A DNA stretch of 49,101 nt, taken from the NCBI GenBank assembly GCA_049324315.1, contig JBMOKU010000058.1, positions 1 to 49,101 on the forward strand, read 5' to 3'. Shown here piece after piece: positions 38,668 through 47,166 of the stretch (the first letter of the stretch is position 1; each line of letters opens with the position of its first letter). The stretch is from JBMOKU01 sp049324315 (GTDB lineage: Bacteria > Bacillota > Clostridia > Peptostreptococcales > Thermotaleaceae). The position numbers and the translations under genes are program-made. Under the pieces are notes generated by a model, which made no database searches, was not told where the DNA came from, and was given only the letters and a program-made list of their open reading frames with translations.

Positions 38668-39843
38668 ATGTACAGAATGGATAAAGTAAGACCTGTATGG
38701 GCTGAAATTAACCTGGACAATTTAGCCCATAATATGCGAGAAGTAAAACGGATAACAAAACCGGGTGTGATCGTGACCGGTGTTATTAAGGCTGATGGCT
38801 ATGGCCATGGTGCCTCTGTTATTGCTCAGACTTTGCTGGAAAATGGTGCCGATAGAGTAGCGGTCGCTACTTTGTCTGAGGCATTAGCATTAAGGAATGT
38901 CTATCCTGATGTACCTATTCTTATCTTGGGTTATACACCTGAGAATCAAAGTGAAGAAGTTATCAAAGGAAATATTATCCAGACGGTTTATACCATAGAT
39001 CAAGCGAAAGCTTTCTCTGATAGAGCAATGGCAATGGACAGGACCGTTATACTGCATATAAAAATTGACACCGGGATGAGCCGGCTAGGGATGAAACCAG
39101 ATAATGGAACGATAGAGGCTATTAAAGAAATCATGAAGTTGCCGAATATATACATAGAGGGTATTTTCACACATTTTGCGGTAGCTGATGAAGCGGATAA
39201 AACTTTTACCCATACCCAGTATGAAAAATTCACCATGTTATGTCAACAGCTTCAGAATGAAGGAATTACCATTCCCATCAAGCATGTTTCCAATAGCGCA
39301 GCTATTATTGATTTGCAAGAAATGAACTTGGATATGGTTCGGGCAGGGATTATGCTATATGGCCTGTACCCATCTGATGATGTCCATAAAGAGAATATTC
39401 AGCTTAAAGAAGTCATGTCCTTGAAAGCTAAAATATCTCATGTTAAAGAATTGCCTTCCGGAGTAGGCGTTAGTTATGGCTTAACCTATGTAACCGACGA
39501 GATCACAAAAATAGCAACCCTGCCTATTGGATATGCTGACGGTTTTACACGAATGTTGACCGGAAAGGCAGAAGCCCTGGTAAAGGGGCATAAGGTTCCT
39601 GTGATAGGCAGAATTTGCATGGATCAATGTATGCTTGATGTGACACCTATCGAGGACGTTCAACAGGGGGATGAAGTGATTCTCATGGGAACAGATGGCG
39701 TAAATACGATATCCATTGACGAAGTGGCCAAGAAACTTGGCACCATCAACTATGAAGTGGTTTGCATGGTGGGTAAAAGGGTACCAAGGGTGTATAAAAA
39801 GGATAACGAAGTTATAAGAATAATTGACTACGTACTGGAATAA
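38668..39843 (+). CDS. alr: Alanine racemase
   Basis: PLP enzyme making D-alanine. 391 residues. The PLP lysine is K41 in V-I-K-A-D-G-Y-G-H-G; other hallmarks are H-I-K-I-D-T-G-M-S-R-L-G, C-terminal catalytic Tyr in G-V-S-Y-G-L-T-Y, and G-R-I-C-M-D-Q. The ATG at 38668 follows GAGGGGG at six bases; an in-frame codon at 38653 is less good. Located after gerS-like, as in C. difficile (alr2), it may supply D-Ala or act on spore-germination alanine signalling; general wall synthesis is equally possible. Confidence 0.95.
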   Translation: MYRMDKVRPVWAEINLDNLAHNMREVKRITKPGVIVTGVIKADGYGHGASVIAQTLLENGADRVAVATLSEALALRNVYPDVPILILGYTPENQSEEVIKGNIIQTVYTIDQAKAFSDRAMAMDRTVILHIKIDTGMSRLGMKPDNGTIEAIKEIMKLPNIYIEGIFTHFAVADEADKTFTHTQYEKFTMLCQQLQNEGITIPIKHVSNSAAIIDLQEMNLDMVRAGIMLYGLYPSDDVHKENIQLKEVMSLKAKISHVKELPSGVGVSYGLTYVTDEITKIATLPIGYADGFTRMLTGKAEALVKGHKVPVIGRICMDQCMLDVTPIEDVQQGDEVILMGTDGVNTISIDEVAKKLGTINYEVVCMVGKRVPRVYKKDNEVIRIIDYVLE

Positions 39844-39887
39844 ATGTTTGGAGAACTTGATCATTTCTGTATAAAAACAGAGTCATG

Positions 39888-39917
39888 TTGACACACTTAT
39901 AATGAATAATATATAAT
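39888..39917 (+). promoter_or_regulatory. Strong SigA-type promoter upstream of mazEF
   Basis: Perfect TTGACA (39888-39893), 18 bases, perfect TATAAT (39912-39917). The predicted start near 39924 leaves a leader of about 85 bases before the antitoxin start. Confidence 0.72.
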
Positions 39918-40008
39918 TGAATATATATTTTAGTATATACTATCATGGCGTGTTGTGTGCTTATGCAGATGCTTCAAATGGCTTTTTAATTTTTTGGGAG
40001 GTGCTACC

Positions 40009-40284
40009 ATGGCTGAATCCAAGCGCATCATTATCAGTTTGCCTAATAGCCTTTTACAAGAGGTTGATAATATTGTAGAAATCGAAAAGAGAAATCGAAG
40101 TGAGTTTATTCGAGAGGCAATGAAGTTGTATATAAGAGAACGGCGGAAGATAGAGACCAGGGAAAAAATGAAAAGAGGCTATAGGGAAATGGGCGCAATC
40201 AATCTTGCTTTGGCAGAATGGGGATTCCACATGGACACGTGTACACTTGAAAGCTATGAGGCAAGGCTTGCGGAGTGTGAGTAG
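40009..40284 (+). CDS. ndoAI: MazE/EndoAI-type ribbon-helix-helix antitoxin
   Basis: 91 residues. The N-terminal ribbon-helix-helix has R-I-I-I-S-L-P-N-S-L-L-Q-E-V-D-N and R-N-R-S-E-F-I-R-E-A-M-K-L-Y, as in Bacillus EndoAI (YdcD). The C-terminal part would wrap the toxin. The ATG at 40009 follows GGGAGGTG; the 18 codons before it have no site. The toxin starts one base after the stop. It should repress its own promoter and neutralise MazF (family knowledge). Confidence 0.92.
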   Translation: MAESKRIIISLPNSLLQEVDNIVEIEKRNRSEFIREAMKLYIRERRKIETREKMKRGYREMGAINLALAEWGFHMDTCTLESYEARLAECE

Positions 40285-40285
40285 C

Positions 40286-40636
40286 GTGATTGTTAAAAGA
40301 GGAGATATTTTTTATGCGGATCTCAGTCCGGTAATCGGGTCAGAACAAGGTGGCGTTAGACCGGTTCTGGTTGTTCAGAATGATATCGGGAATAAGTATA
40401 GTCCTACTGTGATCGTAGGCGCTATCACATCACAAATCAATAAAGCTAAGCTTCCGACACATATAGAAATTAGTGCGTTAGATTATGGTCTTACGAAGGA
40501 TTCGGTTGTACTGCTGGAGCAAATTCGTACCATTGATAAAAAAAGGCTAAGAGAAAAAATTGGACATTTCGATGAAGACATGATGCAGAAAGTAAACGAT
40601 GCTTTGTTGATAAGCTTTGGTTTGACTGACTTTTAG
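40286..40636 (+). CDS. ndoA: MazF/EndoA mRNA interferase
   Basis: A sequence-specific endoribonuclease toxin of 116 residues starting with GTG. The N-terminus V-I-V-K-R-G-D-I-F-Y-A-D-L-S-P-V-I-G-S is almost the consensus Firmicute EndoA; the active-site Arg lies in G-G-V-R-P-V-L-V-V-Q-N, followed by N-K-Y-S-P-T-V-I-V and T-S-Q-I-N-K-A-K-L-P-T-H. Firmicute members cut UACAU-like sites. It follows the antitoxin by one base. In Bacillus and Clostridia this pair lies after alr, and the gene order here agrees. Confidence 0.96.
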   Translation: MIVKRGDIFYADLSPVIGSEQGGVRPVLVVQNDIGNKYSPTVIVGAITSQINKAKLPTHIEISALDYGLTKDSVVLLEQIRTIDKKRLREKIGHFDEDMMQKVNDALLISFGLTDF

Positions 40637-40661
40637 GCAGCTGGCGACAGCTGCCTTTTGT
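40636..40661 (+). terminator. Rho-independent terminator
   Basis: GGCAGCTG, GCGA, CAGCTGCC, TTTTG, starting at the mazF stop. Confidence 0.9.
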
Positions 40662-40709
40662 TATCATTAAGGAAATAGCTTGCATAAAATTTCTGTAGAT
40701 AACATAATC

Positions 40710-40734
40710 ATAGGGGCGAACGGTGTTCGCCCGC
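40710..40734. repeat. GTAGGGG-type variable-core palindrome, copy F
   Basis: ATAGGGGCGAACG GTG TTCGCCCGC. It is preceded by GTAGATAACATAATC, similar to GTGGATAACGCAATA before copy D. Between the mazF terminator and the next gene. Downstream, TGGTAAAAT (40799-40807) could be an extended -10 for the secreted protein gene. Confidence 0.7.
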
Positions 40735-40888
40735 TTTGTTCTTGTAATAAAAATTTAATCCTCAAAGTCAATATAACGAAACTATCAGCGTCAATTTGTG
40801 GTAAAATAGAGATGTATCTTTAGACAAGGTTACATGATCGTACAAACCATGAGGCATTTCCTGGGAAATAGACAAAGGAGGACGAAAT

Positions 40889-41392
40889 ATGTGGAAAAAA
40901 ATGAGAAATAGCAAGATTTATATGATTACCTTATGCACGTTTATTTTTATTATAGGATTTGCACAGATTAGTAAAGCAGGGTACTTTGAACCAGGTTCTA
41001 AAGATGATCCGGTTGTGACACAAAGTTATGTTGAAAAGAGAAATGAACAATTAAAATATTACATAGATCAAAAAACAGATGAGTTGGCAAAGCAGATACA
41101 GAATGGACAGGGAGGGGGTCAGGGACCTGTCTTTGAAATCATAGAACTCCAGAAGGGGCAGAAGATTATCTGTGGTGCCAGTACAGAACTGATCATACGG
41201 TCAGGCGGAGCAAAAGCTATTGCCAGCCAGGCTGGTGGGTTAGCTAATTTAATTTCAGGTGTTGACTTAAGCACAGGCCAAAATGTGACTCCAAATCAAT
41301 TAATTCTAAGCCCAAGAAATGATGGTAGAGGAATAGAGATTACCGAGAATAGAACATTTATTCTCATTAAGGGTAGCTACAGCATTCAATAA
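40889..41392 (+). CDS. Secreted or surface protein of unknown function
   Basis: 167 residues. Signal peptide 1-30 with likely cleavage after I-S-K-A (A30/G31). The mature N-terminus G-Y-F-E-P-G-S-K-D-D-P-V-V-T-Q-S-Y-V is followed by a helix (about 43-70) and a Gly-rich hinge N-G-Q-G-G-G-Q-G-P (72-80). The C-terminal half is beta-rich and contains C94, I-I-R-S-G-G-A-K-A-I and I-L-S-P-R-N-D-G-R-G-I. I recall similar proteins in Clostridia beside murJ but know no function. AGGAGG precedes the start. A terminator separates it from murJ. Confidence 0.75.
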   Translation: MWKKMRNSKIYMITLCTFIFIIGFAQISKAGYFEPGSKDDPVVTQSYVEKRNEQLKYYIDQKTDELAKQIQNGQGGGQGPVFEIIELQKGQKIICGASTELIIRSGGAKAIASQAGGLANLISGVDLSTGQNVTPNQLILSPRNDGRGIEITENRTFILIKGSYSIQ

Positions 41393-41414
41393 AGCGCTAA
41401 GGCGCTTTTTTTCA
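41391..41414 (+). terminator. Rho-independent terminator just before murJ
   Basis: AAAGCGC, TAAG, GCGCTTTTTTT. It ends only 17 bases before the murJ start codon, with the ribosome site right after the T-run, so murJ may depend on partial read-through or on an unseen promoter. Confidence 0.85.
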
Positions 41415-41430
41415 AGCAGTGGAGGTAGAA

Positions 41431-43005
41431 ATGAATAGTCGCAAACAAACGCTTCATACGATTTTTGCAGTTATTAGTTTGACTTTTTTTGCAAAATTTA
41501 TTGGTTTTTTTAGAGATGCATTATTGGGAAGTCGGCTAGGTGCAGATATTGAATCTGACGCGTATCTGATGGCCCTAAACAGCACCTCCATTATTTTTGT
41601 AAGTTTGGGTAGTGCAATCGTAACTGCTGGTATTCCTATCATCGTTGAGCATATAACAAAGCAAAACAAAAAAGAAGCATTTTCCTTTGTGAACAATCTT
41701 CTAAATATTTTAGTCTTGCTTTCTTCGGGCTTAACGATTGTGGGCATGTTTTTTTCTAAGAATATCATGGCTTTACTGGCCAATGGATTTGAAGGAGAAA
41801 AACTGGCATTAACTTCAAAACTAACACAGATTATGTTTCCCATACTGATATGTATTTCCATTACATATGTGTTTGTTTCTTTGCTTCAATCCTTAAATCG
41901 GTTTAAGGTTACATCGATCATTAGTTTTCCCGGCAATGTTTTATCCATAATCTTTCTGTATTACTTTATAAAGGGCTATGGCGTAGTTGGTTTAGCTGTC
42001 ATAACAACGATTGGTTGGGTACTTCAGTTTGTTGTTCAGATTCCGACGCTCTATAAGGAAGGATATCGCTATCGGTTTACGATGAACTTCAAGGATGAAA
42101 GCATTATTCGGTTTTTTAAAATGATTCTGCCGATTACCGTTGTTGCAGCCGTTGCACAGTTTAATATTTTGTTAGATGAAGCTCAAGCCTCCTTTCTAGA
42201 TCATGGAAAAATATCCTATTTGTATTATGCCAACATGTTGTACCAAGCAATTGCTACCACTACGGTTCTTGGCATCAGTGCAGTTATGTTTCCAAGGTTT
42301 GCGGAGAAGGCTGTTAAACTTAACAATATACAGTATTCCAATTTTGTGACTTCTATTTTAAAATCAATGATTTTTATTTTATTACCAATGACGACGGGAA
42401 TTATACTTCTAAGAATCCCGGTCATTCGATTGGTTTTCGAAAGAGGAGAATTTATTCCCTCTGCCACGGCGGGAACTTCATTGGCTTTTGCCTTCTATTC
42501 TTTAGGGATGTTGGGCTTTGGATTCCAAGACATTTTAAATAAAGCTTTTTATGCACATCATGATATTTGGACGCCTGTTAAGTATGCTGTTGGTGTAATA
42601 GCTGTCAATATGATATTAAACCTTATGTTTGTCACTGCCTTTGATATAGGAGGATTGGCTGTTGCTACGGCAGCAGCATCAACTTTCGGAGCCGTGGGTT
42701 TGATACTGGCATTTCGGAGGAAAACCGGTTACTTTGAGGCAAGAAATTTAGTCAAAGGCTTCACAAAGGTTTTGGCAGCATGCGTTGTTATGGGTGTGTC
42801 CGTTAGCATAAGTCTCTATGTATTAGATAGGTTTTTAACGGATTCTGGTATACTTATAAAGCTAATAAAGGTTGTGGTCCCAAGTATTTTAGGAATGGTT
42901 ATTTACGGTGTTGTTACAGTCTTGCTAAAAATTGAGGAAGCGAAGTATTTATATAAGGAAATGATTTTGCCTTTTCTTTTCCGTAAGAAAGATCGATTAT
43001 CTTAG
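41431..43005 (+). CDS. murJ: MurJ/MviN family lipid-linked glycan flippase
   Basis: Polytopic membrane protein of 524 residues with about 14 TM helices, of the MOP superfamily. The N-terminal signature F-F-A-K-F-I-G-F-F-R-D-A-L-L-G-S-R-L-G-A contains the conserved Arg-Asp of MurJ. GGAGG lies five bases before ATG 41431 (a GTG four codons earlier is less good). MurJ flips lipid II, but this copy opens a unit with DUF5693, csaB and tagA, so it might instead flip the lipid-linked secondary wall polymer precursor (inference). The 3' neighbour starts 25 bases after. Confidence 0.92.
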   Translation: MNSRKQTLHTIFAVISLTFFAKFIGFFRDALLGSRLGADIESDAYLMALNSTSIIFVSLGSAIVTAGIPIIVEHITKQNKKEAFSFVNNLLNILVLLSSGLTIVGMFFSKNIMALLANGFEGEKLALTSKLTQIMFPILICISITYVFVSLLQSLNRFKVTSIISFPGNVLSIIFLYYFIKGYGVVGLAVITTIGWVLQFVVQIPTLYKEGYRYRFTMNFKDESIIRFFKMILPITVVAAVAQFNILLDEAQASFLDHGKISYLYYANMLYQAIATTTVLGISAVMFPRFAEKAVKLNNIQYSNFVTSILKSMIFILLPMTTGIILLRIPVIRLVFERGEFIPSATAGTSLAFAFYSLGMLGFGFQDILNKAFYAHHDIWTPVKYAVGVIAVNMILNLMFVTAFDIGGLAVATAAASTFGAVGLILAFRRKTGYFEARNLVKGFTKVLAACVVMGVSVSISLYVLDRFLTDSGILIKLIKVVVPSILGMVIYGVVTVLLKIEEAKYLYKEMILPFLFRKKDRLS

Positions 43006-43030
43006 AAATTATCGTAAAGGATGTGAACGT

Positions 43031-45190
43031 ATGAAAAAAAATAGGATTTTGATTGCTGTTATTATCGTGGGATTGATTGCAGCCTCGATCAGTATTTTCA
43101 GCCGTATAACCTTAGAAAGTAACGACAAAAAGGTGGATATTACCCTGGATTATGTGGAATTCCAGAAATTGGCTGACCAGTCCGGGAAGGGTTTAGGCTG
43201 GTGGTTTCAAAAGATGAATGAATTTGGGGTATCCTCAGTAGCATTAAATGAAGAAAGCTTTCAGTCCATGATAGAGGACTATAAACCTATAAGAGCAGAT
43301 ATTGTTGGGAATATATTACGAGAAGGGGATTGGAAAGAAACCTATCCAAAAGAATTGGTTGCTTACTTCAATGAAAATGGTATCGATGAGTATGATGTGG
43401 TTGCAATCACTGACTCAAAAGAATTGTATCAAACGATCAAAACTGCCATGAAAGAAAGATACCAAACAAAGAAATTTACGGTGGTAGAAGGAGCCACAGA
43501 TTATATTTTTATTTTGGATGGAACGGTAGATGAAGCAGTCTATCTGAAGCAGCCGGAAAAATTGGATAGTACAGGCAAACCTACGCAGCAGACGCCAAAA
43601 CTATATTCGTCAAAGTTGCTATCCATAGGACTGGGATTCGACCCGGAAAAAATCGAACTGATAAAAAACAGTGGGATGCAAGTAATACCCAGACCCTTTA
43701 ACTACAGCGGCTGGAGCAGTAAAAAACTGGTGGATGCTTTCATTAAAGACATAGAGAATTTCAATATTCAGCCAGCCTATATGATTTTTGCAGGCAATGA
43801 AATATTGGGATATCCAGATGCTGTTCAGCAGACAAAACGTTATCTGGAAGATAAGGATATCAAAGTGGGAATGATTGAAACCGGTGTACAGCGGGAGCAT
43901 TTAGAACAGGAAGGTCTTTATGAACTGACAAGGGCCATGGATTATCGGGCGGTTAGGGTATTTACCCTCTGGCCGTGGATTCAGAAAAATTATAAGGCTT
44001 ATAATTATGAAGGTGCAGAAGAAATTGAAAATACCTTATATAGAGCGGTTACGGAAAGAAATATACGCATGATATTTTTCAAACCTTTTAAGCATAATGA
44101 TTTTAAATATGTAACCGACGTGAAGGCATATGAAAAGATGTTTGCCAGCTTCGAAGAAAGAATCGAACGACATGGTATGTCATTGGGGGAGGCAAGTACC
44201 CTTGGATTCAATCGGGTAAGGACGCTGTATAGAACATTAATGGGATGGGGAATTATAGCAGGAGCGCTGCTGCTGCTTGATTGTTTCCTTCCAATACCTC
44301 GCAAATTCATGTATGGTTTATTAGGTGCTGGACTATTAGGCGTGGCTGGATCCTTGGTAGTACTGCAGTCTTTGGGAGATAAAATACTGGCTTTAGGAGC
44401 AGCGGTTGTTTTCCCATCCTTAAGTATCATGTATTTCTGCGGGCGATGCAAGCAATATACCTTTAAAGAAAATGATAAGACTAGTTTGATAAACATCATC
44501 ATAGGCGGAGCAAAGGAATTGCTGCTTTCATCTCTCATTTCTTTCAGTGGGGCTATATTTGTTGCTGCAACGCTGTCACATACGGAGTATTTGTTAGAAA
44601 TGGATATTTTCAGAGGCGTAAAAGTAAGTCAATTGACCCCTATCTTTTTATATGTGTTGATTTATCTTGTCTATTTTGGATATAAACATGGAAAAGAAAA
44701 TAGTAAAGAACTTGGCCTGAAATGGAAAGACATCCATGCATTGATTTTTGAGGATATCAAAGTTATTTATGTACTCATCGGTTGTGTTCTAGGCGTGGTT
44801 GGATATATTTATTTAGCCAGAACAGGCCATGAAACATCGGTGCAGCCGTTGCAGATTGAATTGATCGGAAGGAATTTTCTAGAAATGAAACTTTTGGCTA
44901 GGCCGAGGACCAAAGAATTTATTGGCGCTTTTCCAGCTTTGATGGTGGCAGTTTATTTTGCTTCTAGAAAAATAAAGTGGCCGGTTTTCATATGCGGCTT
45001 AGGAGCAGTAATTGGACAAACATCCATCGTAAATACATTTAGTCATCTTCGAACACCATTCTATCTTTCTGTTGTAAGAACCCTCTATTCTCTTGGGTTT
45101 GGTATTGTATTGGGAGCCATATATATATTGGTGATTGAAGTCGTGTTAAAAGTGGTAAGAATGGTGAGAGGGGAAAGACTTAATGGGTAA
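43031..45190 (+). CDS. DUF5693 membrane protein
   Basis: 719 residues. One TM helix at 5-24, a large extracytoplasmic domain (about 30-400, with G-L-G-W-W-F-Q-K-M-N-E-F-G, G-L-G-F-D-P-E-K-I and F-N-Y-S-G-W-S), then about 7-9 TM helices from ~405 to the end. I recognise it as the DUF5693 family, which regularly lies beside csaB in Clostridia; function unknown. The arrangement, an outside domain plus polytopic membrane part in a surface-polymer operon, suggests transport or assembly of the polymer. It overlaps csaB by eight bases, so translation is coupled. Confidence 0.85.
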   Translation: MKKNRILIAVIIVGLIAASISIFSRITLESNDKKVDITLDYVEFQKLADQSGKGLGWWFQKMNEFGVSSVALNEESFQSMIEDYKPIRADIVGNILREGDWKETYPKELVAYFNENGIDEYDVVAITDSKELYQTIKTAMKERYQTKKFTVVEGATDYIFILDGTVDEAVYLKQPEKLDSTGKPTQQTPKLYSSKLLSIGLGFDPEKIELIKNSGMQVIPRPFNYSGWSSKKLVDAFIKDIENFNIQPAYMIFAGNEILGYPDAVQQTKRYLEDKDIKVGMIETGVQREHLEQEGLYELTRAMDYRAVRVFTLWPWIQKNYKAYNYEGAEEIENTLYRAVTERNIRMIFFKPFKHNDFKYVTDVKAYEKMFASFEERIERHGMSLGEASTLGFNRVRTLYRTLMGWGIIAGALLLLDCFLPIPRKFMYGLLGAGLLGVAGSLVVLQSLGDKILALGAAVVFPSLSIMYFCGRCKQYTFKENDKTSLINIIIGGAKELLLSSLISFSGAIFVAATLSHTEYLLEMDIFRGVKVSQLTPIFLYVLIYLVYFGYKHGKENSKELGLKWKDIHALIFEDIKVIYVLIGCVLGVVGYIYLARTGHETSVQPLQIELIGRNFLEMKLLARPRTKEFIGAFPALMVAVYFASRKIKWPVFICGLGAVIGQTSIVNTFSHLRTPFYLSVVRTLYSLGFGIVLGAIYILVIEVVLKVVRMVRGERLNG

Positions 45191-46274
45191 AGTGGTGATT
45201 TCTGGATATTATGGGTTTAATAATGTAGGAGATGAATCCATCTTGACGGCCATTGTTCAGAATTTGAAAGATAGCATTGCAAACATTGATATTACAGTAT
45301 TATCTGTAAATCCTGTAAGCACTGCTCAGAAACACCAAGTTCACGCAATCGATCGAAAGAATATATTTCAGATTATAAGAGCCATATGGGATGGTGAACT
45401 GCTTATAAGTGGTGGAGGAAGTCTCCTTCAGGATGTAACCAGTCATAGAAGTATAAGTTATTATTTAGGTATTATGATGATTGGCAAGCTTTTGAAAAAA
45501 AAGGTAATGGTATATAGCCAGGGGATAGGCCCCATCAATAGAACCCTTAACAAGTATTTGGTTCGTTGGGTTCTGAATAAAGTAGATGTTATAACTGTCA
45601 GAGATGAAAAATCCAAGAAGGAACTCATTGAAATCGGTGTTAGAAATCCAGAGATCTATGTTACGGCAGATCCTGTCATTGGCTTAAAAAAGGGAAACCT
45701 AGCATTAGGCGAAGGGATTTTGCAAAAGGAAGGGATGACGGAGAAAGGGAAGCATCTTATCGGCTTTGCCATCCGAGGGTGGCGATGCAGTGATAAGTTT
45801 AAAAAGGATATGGCAGCAATTGCAGACGGACTTATTGATGACTTGGGTGTTGAGGTTGTATTCATCCCGTTTCATTTTGGTGAGGATGTAAAAATACTGG
45901 ATGAAATACAAGACTTGATGAAGAATAAGGGGATTTTCATCAAAAATCGGTACGACATTCATGAAATGCTTGGTATCGTCGGTAATTTGGATTTGCTGAT
46001 CGGTGTACGGCTGCATTCCCTTATATTTGCTGCGGTAATGAATACACCAATGATTGCCTTATCCTACGATCCTAAAATTAACAGCTTTATGGATTCGCTG
46101 AATATGGAGACTTTATGTCACATTGAAGATATCGTATGGCAGGATTTACTGGATGAAGTAAAAACAAAATGGCATGAGCGGGAAAAACTTAAAAAAGCTT
46201 TAAGCAGTCGCGTGGCAGAATTATGTTCTAAGCTGCAGATAAATGAAAATATTGTATCCAGACTGTTGCAGTAA
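45183..46274 (+). CDS. csaB: Polysaccharide pyruvyl transferase CsaB
   Basis: Adds ketal pyruvate to ManNAc units of the secondary cell-wall polymer, the ligand for SLH-domain surface proteins. 363 residues with the family start I-S-G-Y-Y-G-F-N-N-V-G-D-E-S-I-L, S-G-G-G-S-L-L-Q-D-V-T-S, Y-S-Q-G-I-G-P, G-F-A-I-R-G-W, and G-V-R-L-H-S-L-I-F-A. It overlaps the DUF5693 gene by eight bases, with the ribosome site GAGAGGGGAAAG inside it. The tagA-type gene follows after 13 bases. Confidence 0.94.
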   Translation: MGKVVISGYYGFNNVGDESILTAIVQNLKDSIANIDITVLSVNPVSTAQKHQVHAIDRKNIFQIIRAIWDGELLISGGGSLLQDVTSHRSISYYLGIMMIGKLLKKKVMVYSQGIGPINRTLNKYLVRWVLNKVDVITVRDEKSKKELIEIGVRNPEIYVTADPVIGLKKGNLALGEGILQKEGMTEKGKHLIGFAIRGWRCSDKFKKDMAAIADGLIDDLGVEVVFIPFHFGEDVKILDEIQDLMKNKGIFIKNRYDIHEMLGIVGNLDLLIGVRLHSLIFAAVMNTPMIALSYDPKINSFMDSLNMETLCHIEDIVWQDLLDEVKTKWHEREKLKKALSSRVAELCSKLQINENIVSRLLQ

Positions 46275-46287
46275 AGGGAGTGTTAAC

Positions 46288-47019
46288 GTGCGAAAACGAG
46301 TAGATATAATGGGTGCACCTATCGATCAGGTGACGCTGGATCATGCACTGCATAGATTCATAGAGTTTGTTAATAATGATAGATGTAGCATGATTGTGAC
46401 CCCTAATACGGAAATTGTCATGGAAGCCCAAACGGATGAGGAACTGCTTCAGATTTTGATGGAAGCTGACCTTGTGATACCTGATGGAATAGGGCTAATT
46501 TATGCATCTAAAATTCTGAATCGAGGCTTGACGGAGAGGGTTACAGGTATAGACCTTATGGCCAGAATTTTGAATTATTGCAACGAAGAGAAAAGACGGG
46601 TATACTTTCTAGGAGGTAAACCTGGCGTTGCAGAAAAGGCGTGTGAAAATATAAAGGGGAAATATCCCCAGATTTCCATTGTTGGGGTGAGGGATGGGTA
46701 TTTTAAACCCCACGAAGAGGCGGAGATTATTGAAGAAATCAATCATCATATGCCTGATGTTCTATTCGTGGCACTAGGTGCGCCGAAACAAGAAAAATGG
46801 ATCTATGGACATAGAAACGACCTGAAGGTGAAAGCTGCAATGGGCGTTGGCGGCAGCGTTGATGTTTGGGCAGGAACTGTTAAAAGAGCGCCGGATGTAT
46901 ATCAGAAGTTTGGCTTGGAATGGTTTTATAGACTGATGAAAGAACCTTGGCGATATAAAAGAATGATGGTGCTGCCAAAGTTTATGGTAAAGGTTTTGGT
47001 CAAAAGAGTGATCGGATGA
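46288..47019 (+). CDS. tagA: WecG/TagA/CpsF family N-acetylmannosaminyltransferase
   Basis: GT26 enzyme transferring ManNAc to GlcNAc-PP-undecaprenol, the second step of a lipid-linked wall polymer. 243 residues. Motifs: M-G-A-P-I-D, V-T-P-N-T-E-I-V, I-P-D-G-I-G-L-I-Y-A-S (with the proposed catalytic Asp), V-T-G-I-D-L-M, and G-A-P-K-Q-E-K-W-I. GTG start at 46288 with GGGAG eight bases upstream; earlier in-frame codons overlap csaB. With csaB, it gives substrate (ManNAc) and modification (pyruvate) of the same polymer, so a joint role is well supported. Confidence 0.93.
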   Translation: MRKRVDIMGAPIDQVTLDHALHRFIEFVNNDRCSMIVTPNTEIVMEAQTDEELLQILMEADLVIPDGIGLIYASKILNRGLTERVTGIDLMARILNYCNEEKRRVYFLGGKPGVAEKACENIKGKYPQISIVGVRDGYFKPHEEAEIIEEINHHMPDVLFVALGAPKQEKWIYGHRNDLKVKAAMGVGGSVDVWAGTVKRAPDVYQKFGLEWFYRLMKEPWRYKRMMVLPKFMVKVLVKRVIG

Positions 47020-47038
47020 TCAAAATAGGGAAGCAAGG

Positions 47039-47067
47039 TTGCCAAAAGAAGGAACTTCGTGTATGCT
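47039..47067 (+). promoter_or_regulatory. SigA-type promoter of the transketolase genes
   Basis: TTGCCA (47039-47044), 17 bases, TATGCT (47062-47067). The predicted start near 47074 leaves a leader of about 93 bases. Confidence 0.6.
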
Positions 47068-47166
47068 ATAGATGAAATTTATTCAATGTGTTATTCAGCT
47101 TATGACCATAGTACATAGGGTGCTAGGGAAAGAATAAAAAACAATATTTTAACGGGAGTGATCGAT

